Positions 1 to 9,900 of a stretch of DNA of 64,000 nucleotides are shown piece by piece. The stretch is from the NCBI RefSeq assembly GCF_051860505.1, contig NZ_JBHYDX010000020.1, positions 1-64,000 on the forward strand, given 5' to 3'. The notes beneath the pieces were generated by a model that made no database searches, was not told where the DNA came from, and saw only the letters and a program-made list of their open reading frames with translations. Within the stretch, counting starts at the first letter, position 1. Every line of letters starts with the position of its first letter. This DNA is from Pannonibacter sp051860505 (lineage in GTDB: Bacteria > Pseudomonadota > Alphaproteobacteria > Rhizobiales > Stappiaceae). The position numbers were made by a program, and so were the translations under genes.

Positions 1-118
1 ACGGTGCTCCGCCCGCGGACCATTCACGCTCCACCAGATCAATCTGGCAAGAGGCGCTCGGATAGACAGGGATGACGCCGGTGAGTTTGAGGTTTGGTAT
101 CAGCCTCAGCCGGCGCAT
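1..118 (-). CDS. possible N-terminal part of an unknown gene, cut by the window edge
   Basis: An open frame starts at an ATG read leftward from position 118 and stays open for 39 codons to the window edge. It begins MRRLRLIPNLKLTGVIPVYP. It lies 24 bases beyond the smpB stop in the same direction, so it could be the next gene of a dapA-smpB operon. There is only a weak purine stretch (GTGAAAG) upstream. I do not recognise the protein, and the fragment is too short to separate a real gene from chance. Confidence 0.3.
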   Translation of the reverse strand, partial: MRRLRLIPNLKLTGVIPVYPSASCQIDLVEREWSAGGAP

Positions 119-142
119 GGCCAGCTTTCACTGCGCAGAGGG

Positions 143-616
143 TTAGCCGGTCTTGAGCAGACGGCCCTTTTCGCGAGCCCAGTCGCGGGCCTTTTCGGTC
201 TCGCGCTTGTCATGCAGCTTCTTGCCGCGGGCGAGCGCCAGTTCCATCTTGGCCCTGCCCTTTTCGTTGAAGAACACCTTGAGCGGCACAAGGGTCTTGC
301 CGTCCTTGGCAACCGCAGCCGACAGCTTGGCAATCTCGCGCTTGTGCAGGAGCAGTTTGCGCGGCCGGCGCGGCTCATGGTTGAACCGGTTGGCCTGCAG
401 GTATTCCGGCAGATAGCAATTATACAGCCAGATTTCGCCGTTCTTTTCAGCGGCGTAGGATTCCTGGATGTTGCCACGGCCCGTGCGCAGGGACTTCACT
501 TCCGTGCCACGCAGTTCGATCCCGACTTCGTAGACCGTCTCGATCTCGTAGTTGAAGCGGGCCTTGCGATTGTCTGCGACGATGGTGCGGTCGGATGCGC
601 CGGACTTCGGGGCCAT
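143..616 (-). CDS. smpB: SsrA-binding protein SmpB
   Basis: The 157-residue protein has the normal SmpB length. It binds tmRNA and delivers it to stalled ribosomes for trans-translation in the cytoplasm. Visible family hallmarks are the N-terminal segment VADNRKARFNYEI, the GIELRGTEVKSLR strand, and the basic tail KKLHDKRETEKARDWAREKG that contacts tmRNA and the decoding centre. It lies 56 bases downstream of dapA on the same strand, an order common in alphaproteobacteria, so the two are probably cotranscribed. Nothing looks odd. Confidence 0.97.
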   Translation of the reverse strand: MAPKSGASDRTIVADNRKARFNYEIETVYEVGIELRGTEVKSLRTGRGNIQESYAAEKNGEIWLYNCYLPEYLQANRFNHEPRRPRKLLLHKREIAKLSAAVAKDGKTLVPLKVFFNEKGRAKMELALARGKKLHDKRETEKARDWAREKGRLLKTG

Positions 617-672
617 GACTGGTCTTCCTGGCTGCGGCAGGACGGGATCCGTCCTGCCGGCATTCCATGCGG

Positions 673-1551
673 TTAATTGATGAGCCCGGCGTGGACCATT
701 GCGGCGCGAACCTGCACCTCGGTCTCAGGGGCAATGCAGACGAGCGGCAGGCGCACATCATTGTCGATCTTGCCGAGCAGCGACAAGGCGTATTTCACGC
801 CCGTCGGGTTCGGCTCGATGAACAGGGCATGATGCAGCAGATCCAGTTTGTCCTGGATCGCCAGGGCCTTGGTATAGTCTCCGGCAAGTGTTGCGGCCTG
901 GAACTCTGCGCAAAGGCGCGGAGCAACGTTGGCCGTCACCGAGATGCAGCCCGTTCCCCCGTGGGCGTTGAAGCCTAGCGCGGTGATGTCCTCACCCGAG
1001 AGCTGGACAAAGTCCGGACCGCAGGCGTGACGTTGCAGGGTCGCACGCGCCATATTGGCAGTGGCATCCTTGACGCCCTTGATGTTGCGACAGGTCTTGA
1101 ACAGCTCTGCCATCGTTTCCGGTGTCATGTCGATCACCGACCGGCCAGGGATATTGTAGATGTAGATCGGAATGCCGACGGCCGCATCAATGGCGCGGTA
1201 ATGTGCCTTGAGGCCAGCCTGGTTCGGCTTGTTGTAATATGGCGTCACGATCAGCAGCGCGTCCGCACCCGCCTGCTCAGCGTGACGAGCCAGATCGATC
1301 GCTTCGGCCGTGTTGTTCGAGCCGGCACCAGCCATGACCGGAACGCGGCCGGCCGCAGCTTCAACGCAAAGCTCGACGACGCGCTTGTGCTCGGCATGGG
1401 TCAAGGTCGGGCTTTCGCCCGTCGTTCCCACCGGCACCAGACCCGAGCTGCCCTCTTTGATCTGCCAGTCCACGAAGTCCTGAAAGCGTTTCTCATCCAC
1501 CGCGCCATTCCGGAACGGAGTGATCAGCGCTGGAATCGATCCCTTGAACAT
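673..1551 (-). CDS. dapA: 4-hydroxy-tetrahydrodipicolinate synthase
   Basis: DapA condenses pyruvate with aspartate semialdehyde in lysine and diaminopimelate synthesis. The 292-residue protein keeps the full active site. VGTTGES carries the catalytic Thr (about 44), TPYYNKP the Tyr at about 106, IYNIPGR the second Tyr (132) and Arg, and IKGVKD the Schiff-base Lys161. I chose the ATG at 1551 because it has an AGGAAA ribosome site just upstream and gives the family N-terminus MFKGSIPALITPF. A longer open frame to 1608 has no family support. It makes a useful in-window comparison for the degenerate DapA-like protein at 26459-27415. Confidence 0.97.
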   Translation of the reverse strand: MFKGSIPALITPFRNGAVDEKRFQDFVDWQIKEGSSGLVPVGTTGESPTLTHAEHKRVVELCVEAAAGRVPVMAGAGSNNTAEAIDLARHAEQAGADALLIVTPYYNKPNQAGLKAHYRAIDAAVGIPIYIYNIPGRSVIDMTPETMAELFKTCRNIKGVKDATANMARATLQRHACGPDFVQLSGEDITALGFNAHGGTGCISVTANVAPRLCAEFQAATLAGDYTKALAIQDKLDLLHHALFIEPNPTGVKYALSLLGKIDNDVRLPLVCIAPETEVQVRAAMVHAGLIN

Positions 1552-1798
1552 TTCAGGTTTCCTCTTGGACTCTTCATCAGGACAACCATGCCCTGAGACG
1601 GCGCACAATACTTGGCCGCCCGTGATCGGGCAACGGTTTAGGCGGGGTTTGCGTCAATTATGCAGCAGGATCGGCAAAACTCGGTTTGATAGAAAGTGAC
1701 GCCAAAACCGGGACTTGCGCAGTTCCCTGTATGGCGCGCGCGGCACGAACTGATTAGTTTGCACAAGACGATGGCAGACCGGCGCTGGGAGGGCTGGA

Positions 1799-2716
1799 AT
1801 GGCTGACACATTGCTGCCGGAGGACAGAAGCCAGGCCGCCTCGAGGCCGGAGCTGGTCTACTTCTCCGCCCCGGACGGACTGACCCTCGCTGCGAGAGTT
1901 TGGAATCCGACCTCACATGAAAATGGGGCAGTTCCCCTCGTCTGTCTGGCCGGGCTCAGCCGAAACTGGCGTGACTTTGGCGATATAGCTGCATACCTCG
2001 CCAGCCTGGGCCGCAAGGTCGTCGCCTTCGACTATCGCGGTCGCGGCGACAGTGCTCATGATCCGGACTGGCACAATTACGCAATCCCAGTCGAGGGGCA
2101 CGACATCGATGCCGGCCTTGCCGCCCTGCAGCTTGACCGGTTTGCTGTTCTCGGCACCTCGCGCGGCGGCCTGCATGCCATGGCCATGGCGCATCGCTAT
2201 GGCCGGCACCGAATGAGCGCCGTGGTCCTCAACGATGTCGGGCCTCGCATCGAACTCAAGTCAATCTTGCGGATCGCCGCCACGCTGGGCAAGGGAATGC
2301 GGCACCGGACTTACGAAGACCTTGCCTTGAGGCTTCGCAGCCAGTCTCAGGACCAGTTTCCACTGCTTGACGGCGATGGCTGGAACAAGCTGGCGCATCA
2401 ATTGGCGAAACCCGATGCTGAGGGCGTTCTGCTAGACTATGATCCAGCGCTGGCCCTCACCCTCTCCGCCCTGGATGACGCTACGCCCTGGCCGGATCAA
2501 TGGCCGCTGTTCGAGGCACTTGTCGATCGGCCCGTTCTCGCCATTCGCGGCACGCGGTCGGACCTGCTGTCGCAGGAGACTTTCACGCTGATGGCCGCCC
2601 GGCATCCGCATCTTCAGACGATGATCATCGACGGCGAAGGCCACGCGCCGCTGCTTTGGGACGCGGGGTCGCAGGACCGGATCGCCCGGTTCCTCACCGA
2701 GTTTGCTGACTACTGA
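1799..2716 (+). CDS. alpha/beta hydrolase, substrate unknown
   Basis: The 305-residue protein has an alpha/beta hydrolase fold. It has an N-terminal strand pair, FDYRGRGDS after strand 4, a nucleophile elbow GTSRGG with Ser at about 121, and a C-terminal GEGHAP carrying the likely catalytic His near 283. No signal peptide is visible, so it should be cytoplasmic. A GGGAGGG ribosome site precedes the ATG. It is divergent from dapA across about 250 bases and convergent with the porin gene. The fold gives the chemistry class (ester, amide or C-C hydrolysis) but not the substrate. Confidence 0.85.
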   Translation: MADTLLPEDRSQAASRPELVYFSAPDGLTLAARVWNPTSHENGAVPLVCLAGLSRNWRDFGDIAAYLASLGRKVVAFDYRGRGDSAHDPDWHNYAIPVEGHDIDAGLAALQLDRFAVLGTSRGGLHAMAMAHRYGRHRMSAVVLNDVGPRIELKSILRIAATLGKGMRHRTYEDLALRLRSQSQDQFPLLDGDGWNKLAHQLAKPDAEGVLLDYDPALALTLSALDDATPWPDQWPLFEALVDRPVLAIRGTRSDLLSQETFTLMAARHPHLQTMIIDGEGHAPLLWDAGSQDRIARFLTEFADY

Positions 2717-2881
2717 AAGGCGTAAGTAAAGTTTCCCCGGAGACGTTGCGGCCAGACCAGCCTTGCGACAGCGGCGGAGCGTAACATGGTTGCCCTTTGG
2801 CCTTGCGATCTCTTGCAAACCTGCAACGCGCAAGATTTATACCGCAGCCCAACCGGCATCATCACCCGACAAGAACGACAA

Positions 2882-2907
2882 AACCCCGCAGCTTTCGCTG
2901 CGGGGTT
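2882..2907 (-). terminator. rho-independent terminator of the porin gene
   Basis: There is a perfect 11-base inverted repeat, AACCCCGCAGC against its complement, around a four-base loop. In the leftward direction it is followed by a short T stretch. It starts 26 bases past the porin stop codon. Confidence 0.88.
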
Positions 2908-2932
2908 CGTCAGATCCGATCGTGAGATCAGA

Positions 2933-4066
2933 TTAGAACGTGCGCTGGACGCGGAACATGGCTTCCAGAGCATCCTTGTCCTTCACGCCACGCGAGAAGT
3001 CGGTCGAGGAGTAGCCGAGTTCTGCACCGAACTCGAGACCGGAGACCGGGGTCCACATCAGGTTACCCGAAACCGACCAACGGTCGAAATCAGTGCCACC
3101 GAACGGAGCGTCGACGTCAGCATAGGAAGCGTCCAGACCGCTGGCCAGGGTATCGGTCCAAGCGTGGTACAGACCACCGCTGACAGACCATGCCTTGGAG
3201 GTACGGGTAGAACCGCCAGAGAAGACAACGTCCTGAGCGCCAGAGGTAATACCAGCGTAGGACAGGGCGCCGTCAGCGTACTGTGCCTGGAACGAGATGG
3301 TGTCCTTGCTGCCGAGCATCGGAAGCTTGATGGTGACGCCAGCGCCGATGCCGAAGCCGAGCTTAGCATCCGAAGAAGCGTTCAGGAGACGAGCTTCGTG
3401 AAGGGCAGCCATGACCTTGGCCGAACCCCAACCCTGATCAACCTTCAGAGCGGCGACCAGATCCGGGTAACGGTGACCAGCAAAGCCGGTACCGGTGCGG
3501 CGGTAGGTGCCGTCTTCCAGCGAGATGGTGGCCGAAACGCCATTGCCGAAGGCAGCGGTGTAGGCAGCAACCCAGCTGTTGCTATCAGACCAGTTCTTGC
3601 CGATCTGGTTGTAAGCGTTACCGGTGTAGAAGTCGTACTGCGAACCAGCGCGACCGAAAGTGAAGTTGCCGAACTGGATGAAAGCCTTGTCCAGGTCGTA
3701 GCCGGTGGAACCGCCAGAGTCGCGGGTCATCAGCATGGTGGTGTAGGCGCGAACCAGACCGTATTCGGTGTTGGTGCGGGCGTCGAGGTACAGGTAACCA
3801 CGAGCGCGGGTCGAGGTGCCGTTACCAGCGCGGTTCCACTTGTTCGGCTCATCACCGAAGTCGTTGAAGTAGAAGTCAACGCGGACACGGCCACCAACGC
3901 GCAGGCAGGTTTCGGTGCCCGGGATGTAGAAGAAGCGAGCGCCGAAAGCGTCGCAAACGCGAACGTAGTCGACCGGCTCCGGAGCGACCGGAAGATCGGC
4001 AGCCTGGGCGCCGGTGACAGCAGCGGCAGCAGCTGCTGCGCCGAGCATGATGCTCTTAAGGTTCAT
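2933..4066 (-). CDS. rhizobial-type outer membrane porin
   Basis: The protein is a 377-residue general diffusion porin of the Omp2/RopA type found in Hyphomicrobiales. A signal peptide (MNLKSIMLGAAAAAAAVTGAQA) precedes the mature start ADLPVAPEPVDYVRVC. The conserved pattern 'VCDAFGARFFYIPGTETC' then 'RVGGRVRVD' is typical of the family, as are the alternating amphipathic strands and the C-terminal aromatic residue FRVQRTF. The gene stands alone with a strong terminator downstream and a 460-base upstream gap. Such porins are usually highly expressed. Its base composition is slightly less GC-skewed than its neighbours, consistent with codon optimisation. Confidence 0.93.
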   Translation of the reverse strand: MNLKSIMLGAAAAAAAVTGAQAADLPVAPEPVDYVRVCDAFGARFFYIPGTETCLRVGGRVRVDFYFNDFGDEPNKWNRAGNGTSTRARGYLYLDARTNTEYGLVRAYTTMLMTRDSGGSTGYDLDKAFIQFGNFTFGRAGSQYDFYTGNAYNQIGKNWSDSNSWVAAYTAAFGNGVSATISLEDGTYRRTGTGFAGHRYPDLVAALKVDQGWGSAKVMAALHEARLLNASSDAKLGFGIGAGVTIKLPMLGSKDTISFQAQYADGALSYAGITSGAQDVVFSGGSTRTSKAWSVSGGLYHAWTDTLASGLDASYADVDAPFGGTDFDRWSVSGNLMWTPVSGLEFGAELGYSSTDFSRGVKDKDALEAMFRVQRTF

Positions 4067-4528
4067 AGTATGACCTCCAAATCAGTCAATTAATGACGGA
4101 CGCTTGAACTGGCGCAGGCGCCTCGAACTCACTCCGTCGTTTCCCCGCGAATTGGTCTGATATTGCCACCGGCCGGAGGTTGGATTTCCTTGGACGACAA
4201 TTCAGTGCGACCCGTGAGCCGCTCGCAAAGTGACCATACCCATCCGGAAACTTCGTTCAACCTTGAACAGCCTGCCAGCCCCCTCGCAAGACTGCTTTCA
4301 AAACCCGGTGTTGCAGGAAAGCCACGAGTTGAGAGGCGTTCTTAAGACCCTGGCAAGGAATGGGGCCGGAAAGGGGCGTAAAAGCCCTGATGTCCCGGCG
4401 TCAGGACCGCGTGGCGCCGGGGGATCGAGCGGCAACAAGGAATCACCGGACCAAGCGCAAGAGACAAGCCGTTCGGCCCTCATCCGGGCCGCGCCACTTG
4501 GCCTTTGCAGGGAAAGCCCCTGAAATCC
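4067..4528. other. intergenic region between porin and pbpC
   Basis: These 462 bases hold the porin upstream region and the end of pbpC. The short open frames here show no coding character or family match that I can see. I found no tRNA-like cloverleaf and no confident promoter. Confidence 0.5.
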
Positions 4529-6676
4529 TTAGCGAAGTGTTACCTCGACCCGGTCGCTGGCCCCCGTGGCGTCAATCACCAGAATCGTCTGCTGGCCCGG
4601 ACCATCCGGTGTCCAGACAAGCTGCGTCAGATAGAGGCCGCTCTCGACCGGCTGACCATTGGCGAACCAGGTATAGGGTCCGCGGCCGCCCTGCAGCTTG
4701 ACGACAAGCACCGGCTTTTGTCCGGAGCCGGCTGCGGCGAGCCCGAGATCGACATCAGCCCCGTCCGGGGGATGCGAAATACGCAAGGATGCGGCCAGCG
4801 GAGTACCGGCAAGGGTCGGCGACATTGATTCTGCCCGAACACGCGCCCGGCGCAACGGCTGCGGCAAGCTGGCCGTCGCGAGCGGGAGAACACCAGACGG
4901 GGCCGAGGCGAGTGGAATTCGCGCCGGTCCGAGACGATCAAAGGCCTCGAACAGGATCGGGGCCGCCGACTTCAGGCCGGTCATGCCGGGAACAGGGGTG
5001 CCGTCCGCACGGCCAGTCCACACGCCAATCACATGTTTACCGTCAAATCCGACGGCGACAGCGTCGCGATAGCCGTAAGCGGTGCCGGTCTTGAAGGCGA
5101 TGCCCGCATCGGCTGCCGTGCTGGGTCGCGGCGCCTTGGCCAGGATATCTCCGACATACCAGGCCGCGACCGGCTCCAGCACCGGCAAAGCCGGCGTCAT
5201 GCGGCTTGATTCGCCATAGATGTGGACGAGACGCATCGGCCGGCCGGCGCTGGCTATGGCAGCGTAAAGGGTGGTGAGATCGCGCAAGGTGAGCCCAAGC
5301 CCGCCCAAACCGATAGCAAGACCTGGGGTCAGGCCTTGCGGCAAGACCGGGGTCACGCCGGTACGGCGGAGACGTGCGGTCAGTTGGGCGGGGCCGACGG
5401 CCTCCAGCAGCTTCACCGCCGGGATGTTCAACGACAACTGCAGCGCTTCGCGCACGGTGACCGTGCCCTGGAAGGACAGGTCGAAGTTGGTCGGATCATA
5501 GCCGGCGATGCGGATGGGCCGGTCTTCTATATAGCTTTCCGGGTGGGCGATGCCCTGTTCGAAGGCGAGCCCGTAGATCAGGGGCTTCAGCGCCGAACCG
5601 GGTGAGCGAACGGCGCCGGTCATGTCGACATAGCCCTGGCGGCCGTCGTCGGTCAGCCCCGGTGAGCCGACGCTGGCAAGGATCTCGCCGCTGGTGTGAT
5701 CGGCAACGAGCAATGCTGCCGACATCTGCGGCCCCAGTGCCAGTGCCTTGGCGGCGACGAGTTGTTCCATGGCCTGCTGCAGGGCGCGGTCGAGGGTCAG
5801 GCGATGTTCGACAAGGGCGGGATTGGCGGCGACGACGGAAGACGTCAGATGCGGCGCGATCATCGGCATCGGCCGTCGCAGCGTGGGGACAGAATCGCGT
5901 CGGGCAGCCTCGGCCTCCTCCAGCGTCACGACTCCCTCTACCACCGCCTGGTCGAGCACCCGGTCTCGCGCCTTGCGGGCGTTGTCCGGAAACCGGTCGG
6001 GCCGACGCGACTCGGGTGATTGGGGCAAGGCGACCAGCAGCGCCGCCTCCGCAGGTGTCAACCGGCGCGGTTCCTTGCCGAACCACACCAGCGAGGCGGC
6101 CCGGACGCCTTCCAGATTGCCGCCGAAGGGCGCACGCATCAGGTAGAGCGAAAGGATCTCGTCCTTGGACAGACGCCGTTCCAGGGCCAGCGCACCGACG
6201 AGCTGCTGCCACTTGGCGCCAAGATCGCGTGTCGGGGCTTCGTTGAGCAGGCGGATGACCTGCATGGTCAGGGTCGAGCCTCCCGACACAATCCGACGTT
6301 CCGTGATGGTCTCGAAGGCGGCGCGGCCAAGCGCTCGGGGATCGACGCCGGCGTGATCGCGGAAGCGTCGATCTTCGAAGGCCATCAGCATGCGGATATA
6401 AAGCGGATCGACATCTGACAATTTCACCGGCAGACGCCAGCGCTCATCCGATGTTGCAAAGGCCCTCAGGAGGTCGCCGTTGCGATCGAGGACCACACGG
6501 GACACGGAAATGTCGGCGAGCGCCGGCGGCATGGGCGCAGTCGCAACGGCATAAATGAGGAAGCCCGTCCCGATTGCGGCCATCAGGCACAAGCCGGCTG
6601 CTGCAGGGACCATGCGGCGCAGGCGGCGAGGCAGCCGGGAAAAGATGCGCTGCCGCTGAGGCGCTGACTGGTCCAT
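4529..6676 (-). CDS. pbpC: penicillin-binding protein 1C (glycosyltransferase/transpeptidase)
   Basis: The 715-residue bifunctional peptidoglycan synthase has one N-terminal membrane anchor (about 23-47). The GT51 glycosyltransferase domain follows, with EDRRFRDHAGVD carrying the catalytic Glu, and GGSTLTMQ. The transpeptidase domain has SALK (SxxK), SLN (SxN) and KTGT, and a BiPBP_C-type C-terminal domain ends the protein. It acts in the periplasm. I chose the ATG at 6676. The open frame continues upstream to 6922, but that extra stretch is translated from an intergenic palindrome and is not protein. The alpha-2-macroglobulin gene lies directly upstream on the same strand, the classic yfhM-pbpC pairing. 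Confidence 0.93.
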   Translation of the reverse strand: MDQSAPQRQRIFSRLPRRLRRMVPAAAGLCLMAAIGTGFLIYAVATAPMPPALADISVSRVVLDRNGDLLRAFATSDERWRLPVKLSDVDPLYIRMLMAFEDRRFRDHAGVDPRALGRAAFETITERRIVSGGSTLTMQVIRLLNEAPTRDLGAKWQQLVGALALERRLSKDEILSLYLMRAPFGGNLEGVRAASLVWFGKEPRRLTPAEAALLVALPQSPESRRPDRFPDNARKARDRVLDQAVVEGVVTLEEAEAARRDSVPTLRRPMPMIAPHLTSSVVAANPALVEHRLTLDRALQQAMEQLVAAKALALGPQMSAALLVADHTSGEILASVGSPGLTDDGRQGYVDMTGAVRSPGSALKPLIYGLAFEQGIAHPESYIEDRPIRIAGYDPTNFDLSFQGTVTVREALQLSLNIPAVKLLEAVGPAQLTARLRRTGVTPVLPQGLTPGLAIGLGGLGLTLRDLTTLYAAIASAGRPMRLVHIYGESSRMTPALPVLEPVAAWYVGDILAKAPRPSTAADAGIAFKTGTAYGYRDAVAVGFDGKHVIGVWTGRADGTPVPGMTGLKSAAPILFEAFDRLGPARIPLASAPSGVLPLATASLPQPLRRARVRAESMSPTLAGTPLAASLRISHPPDGADVDLGLAAAGSGQKPVLVVKLQGGRGPYTWFANGQPVESGLYLTQLVWTPDGPGQQTILVIDATGASDRVEVTLR

Positions 6677-6770
6677 TCGACTTTCCAACCTACGAAGAAG
6701 GTAGGGCCGCCTTACGGCTCTCCGGCCGACAACCGCGACCTGCGAGACAACGCCCGACGAGTGTACAGAG

Positions 6771-6894
6771 GTCATCCCCGCCTTGTGCGGGGAACCCTGC
6801 AGCCTCCCTTCCTTGCAGAGGCCGCCGGTATTTGCGGCGCAAAATTGCCCAGCCGGAATGATGTAGCTGGATCCCCGCACAAGGCGGGGATGAC
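6771..6894. repeat. paired intergenic palindromic repeat
   Basis: GTCATCCCCGCCTTGTGCGG (6771-6790) is repeated in inverted orientation near 6875-6894, each unit being itself palindromic. Together they could fold into a long hairpin between the alpha-2-macroglobulin and pbpC genes. The unit belongs to the abundant intergenic repeats of alphaproteobacteria. A variant copy lies at 41258-41280. Confidence 0.8.
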
Positions 6895-6936
6895 CCGTCG
6901 TGTACCTGGATCCAGAGAACACCTTTCATGTCGGCC

Positions 6937-9900
6937 TTACCTGACCGGGCCAAGCACCTCGAACCGGCCAGTGTCGGTGATAGCACCGCGATCTGCCTGA
7001 TACATGTCCTCGACGCTGGCCGGCGGCAAGGTGTAGGATCCCGGCGTGACCGCCCGAGCCAGATAGGCGAAGGTCAGCACCGGGTCGCCGAAGTTGCGCT
7101 GGTCGACCGAGACGACGAACTGGTCAGTGCGGAACTCCACGTGATCAGGCTGATCGATGGTGGTCAGCCAGTCGAGCGCACCGATGTCGCCGGACCGCAC
7201 AAGACGCGGATTGTCGATCACCACGCCGCCCGGCAGACGGTCGACGACCAGCAGGCGGCCGTTGTTTTCGCTCAAGGGTTCAACCTCGATCACCACGGCC
7301 ATGCGGGTGTTGTAGGGCACCGCTGCCGGATCGATCTCATTGCCGTCGAGATCATAGAAGGTACGGGTGATGTTGAAGCCCTGGCCACCGCCCGGCAAGG
7401 GCGCACTCGGCTGGCCAGTAATGGACAGCACCACATTGGTGCGCTGGTCGCCCTGGTTCGACAGGGATACATCCTTTGCCATCACCTCGCCGCCGGTGAA
7501 GCTCCAGCCAAGCTTGCCGGGCTGGAGTTCGCCGTCGAGGGCCAGTCTGGCTGACTTGGCCTGTTCGTTCGCCTCGCGGGCAGCGAGCAACAGCCAGGCC
7601 ATGTCCTGCGTCGAGGGAACCGGGGTGAAGGACTGCTGACGGGCAACGAAATCCGTCACCGACTGGCTGGAAACCGGTGAGCGGGCCTCGGCCAGATAGC
7701 TGAGAACGCCGGCACCATCGCGCAAGGGCGAGCCGAAATCCTCCCGGAACAGGCCGGCCCGCTGCATCGGCAGGTCGTCAATCGCAGCCTTGAAGCCCGT
7801 TCCGGACCGGTCCGTCTCGCCATAGAGCGCGAGGCTGGCCGCGATCTGGGCCTTGGCCAGCGGCGTGGCAAAATCGCCAAGCTTCACGTCCATGTAGTAG
7901 CGAAGATCACCGATCGACGCGCGACCGGTGCGGGCAAGGACATAAAGCGCGTAGGCAATGCCTTCGCCGCCTTCAGAGAAGTCAGACGCATAAGAAATAC
8001 GGTTCTGCAGACTGTCGAGCGCGGCACTGTAGGCAACCTCCGGCACGTCGTAGCCCTTTTCACGTGCGCGGACGAGGAAATCGGCGACATAGGCATCAAG
8101 CCAGGTGTCGGTGTTGCCATAGCTGTTCCACAAGCCGAAGGAACCGCCGGAATTCTGGTTCGCCAGAACATCCTGGATCGCCTTGGTCACCCGGGCGCGC
8201 AGAGCCTCGTCTGTCCCAAGCCCGACGCCCTCCGCCACTTCATTGAGATACAGCAACGGCAATGCGCGGCTGGTGGTCTGTTCGGTGCAGCCATAAGGAT
8301 AACGGTCAAGGGCAGCCAACAGCCCGGGAACGTCGATTTCCGCGGCCCCGCCGGCGGCAAGGGCAACTGTCACGGTCCCCGTCCGGTAGCCATCGAGCGC
8401 GGAGGCTCCGACCGACACGCTGTTGCCAGGCTCAAGCGCATAGACCTCACGGGTGGTGATGAATGGCTGCGTGTCGCGCACGCCAAGCGCCAGCGTCTTT
8501 GACGCGCTGGTGCCATCGGGTCCGGTAATCGCCAGTTCGATGACGGCATCCCCTGTCCCTGCCCCGGCGCTGACCGGAAGGCGCAGTTCGGTTTTCTTAC
8601 CGGGGGCAAGGTCGACGGCCTGTTCCGTCGCCCCCGTGAAGCTGACCGGGCCATCGGCATTGGCAACAAGGCGATAGCTGCCAGCAGGGCCGTCAACGTT
8701 GTCGATCTCGACGAGAATGCGGGAGGTATCACCGGGCGCGAGGAAGCGGGGCAGGCTGGCCGACATGACGACAGGGTCGCGCACTTCGACGTCACGTTCC
8801 GCGCTGCCGACGCCGGCCTTGGTCCAGGACACTGCCATCAGGCGCAGCTTGCCATTGAAGTCAGGGATCTCGAAGGAAACCGGAACCCGGCCATCGGCAC
8901 CGACTTCGACAATCCCTGAGAACAGCGCGACCGGCTCTTCATCGGGCGGCGGTGCCTGCATCGAGGAGCCGCCGTCACCGCCCGAACGGACCTGGCCCCT
9001 GGTGCCGGCGGTCCGGTCGATCAGCTGACCATAAAGATCGCGCAGCTCAACACCCAGGCGGCGCTGTCCGAAATACCAGGTGGCCGGATCCGGGGTCTTG
9101 TAGCCGGTGAGATTGAGAATGCCGACATCCACTGCGGCGAGGGTCAGGTAGGCCTTTTCGCCAGCTTCCAGGTTGGCGATGCGCACGCTGGTCTCCAGCG
9201 TCGAGCGCGGAAGCAGTGTCGCCGGCGCGTCGATCTCGACGGCCAGCTTGCGATTGCCTGGTTCGACTTGTGCCCAGGACAAGCCAAGGGCGCGCGCTGG
9301 CATGCGTTTGGCTTCCAGATCCATCGGTCGGTACAGGGTCGCGGTGACATAGGCACCCGTTCCCCAGTCCTCTGTAATCCTGACATCAATGCTGGCCTCT
9401 CCGGCCGTGACCGGCACGGCTTCACTCGACAGAAGGCCGCCGGAGAAGACATTCACGACGGCAATGCCATCGAACTGCGGCTTCATGCGCAGGACCGCTG
9501 TCTCGCCGGGACGATAGGCCGTCTTGTCGAGACCGACCTCAAGAACATCAGGCGTTTCGGATGCTGCGTCGGCAACATACCAGCCGGCGGTGAATATCTC
9601 GCTGGTGACCGCCGGCTCCGCGCCGCCAAGAGCGACCTCAAGGCGGTACTCACCCCATTTGACCGGAACTGAGAGCTTTGCCGGGGCTTCAGCCGAGACA
9701 TCGACCTTGCCGGTGCCGACCCGTTCGGAGGTGGTGACCGGCTCATAGGCCCAGTTGCCATCGCTGCGGTACCATTGGTATCGCGTTTCGATCCGCGACA
9801 AGGTCCAGTTAAGGCTGGATGCGGCCTGGCGCACGCCTTCACCGTCAATGACGATAATCTCGAACTCGGCCGGGCCACCCTCGTCGACACCGTCGCTGAA

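Noticed and set aside
2786..4093. 435-codon open frame on the + strand opposite the porin gene
   Set aside because: The porin on the other strand has a signal peptide, family motifs and a terminator. The antisense frame has no recognisable domain and is a codon-bias shadow.
6677..6922. N-terminal extension of PbpC
   Set aside because: The 82 extra residues are translated from an intergenic palindromic repeat. The family start, followed by the membrane anchor, is at 6676.
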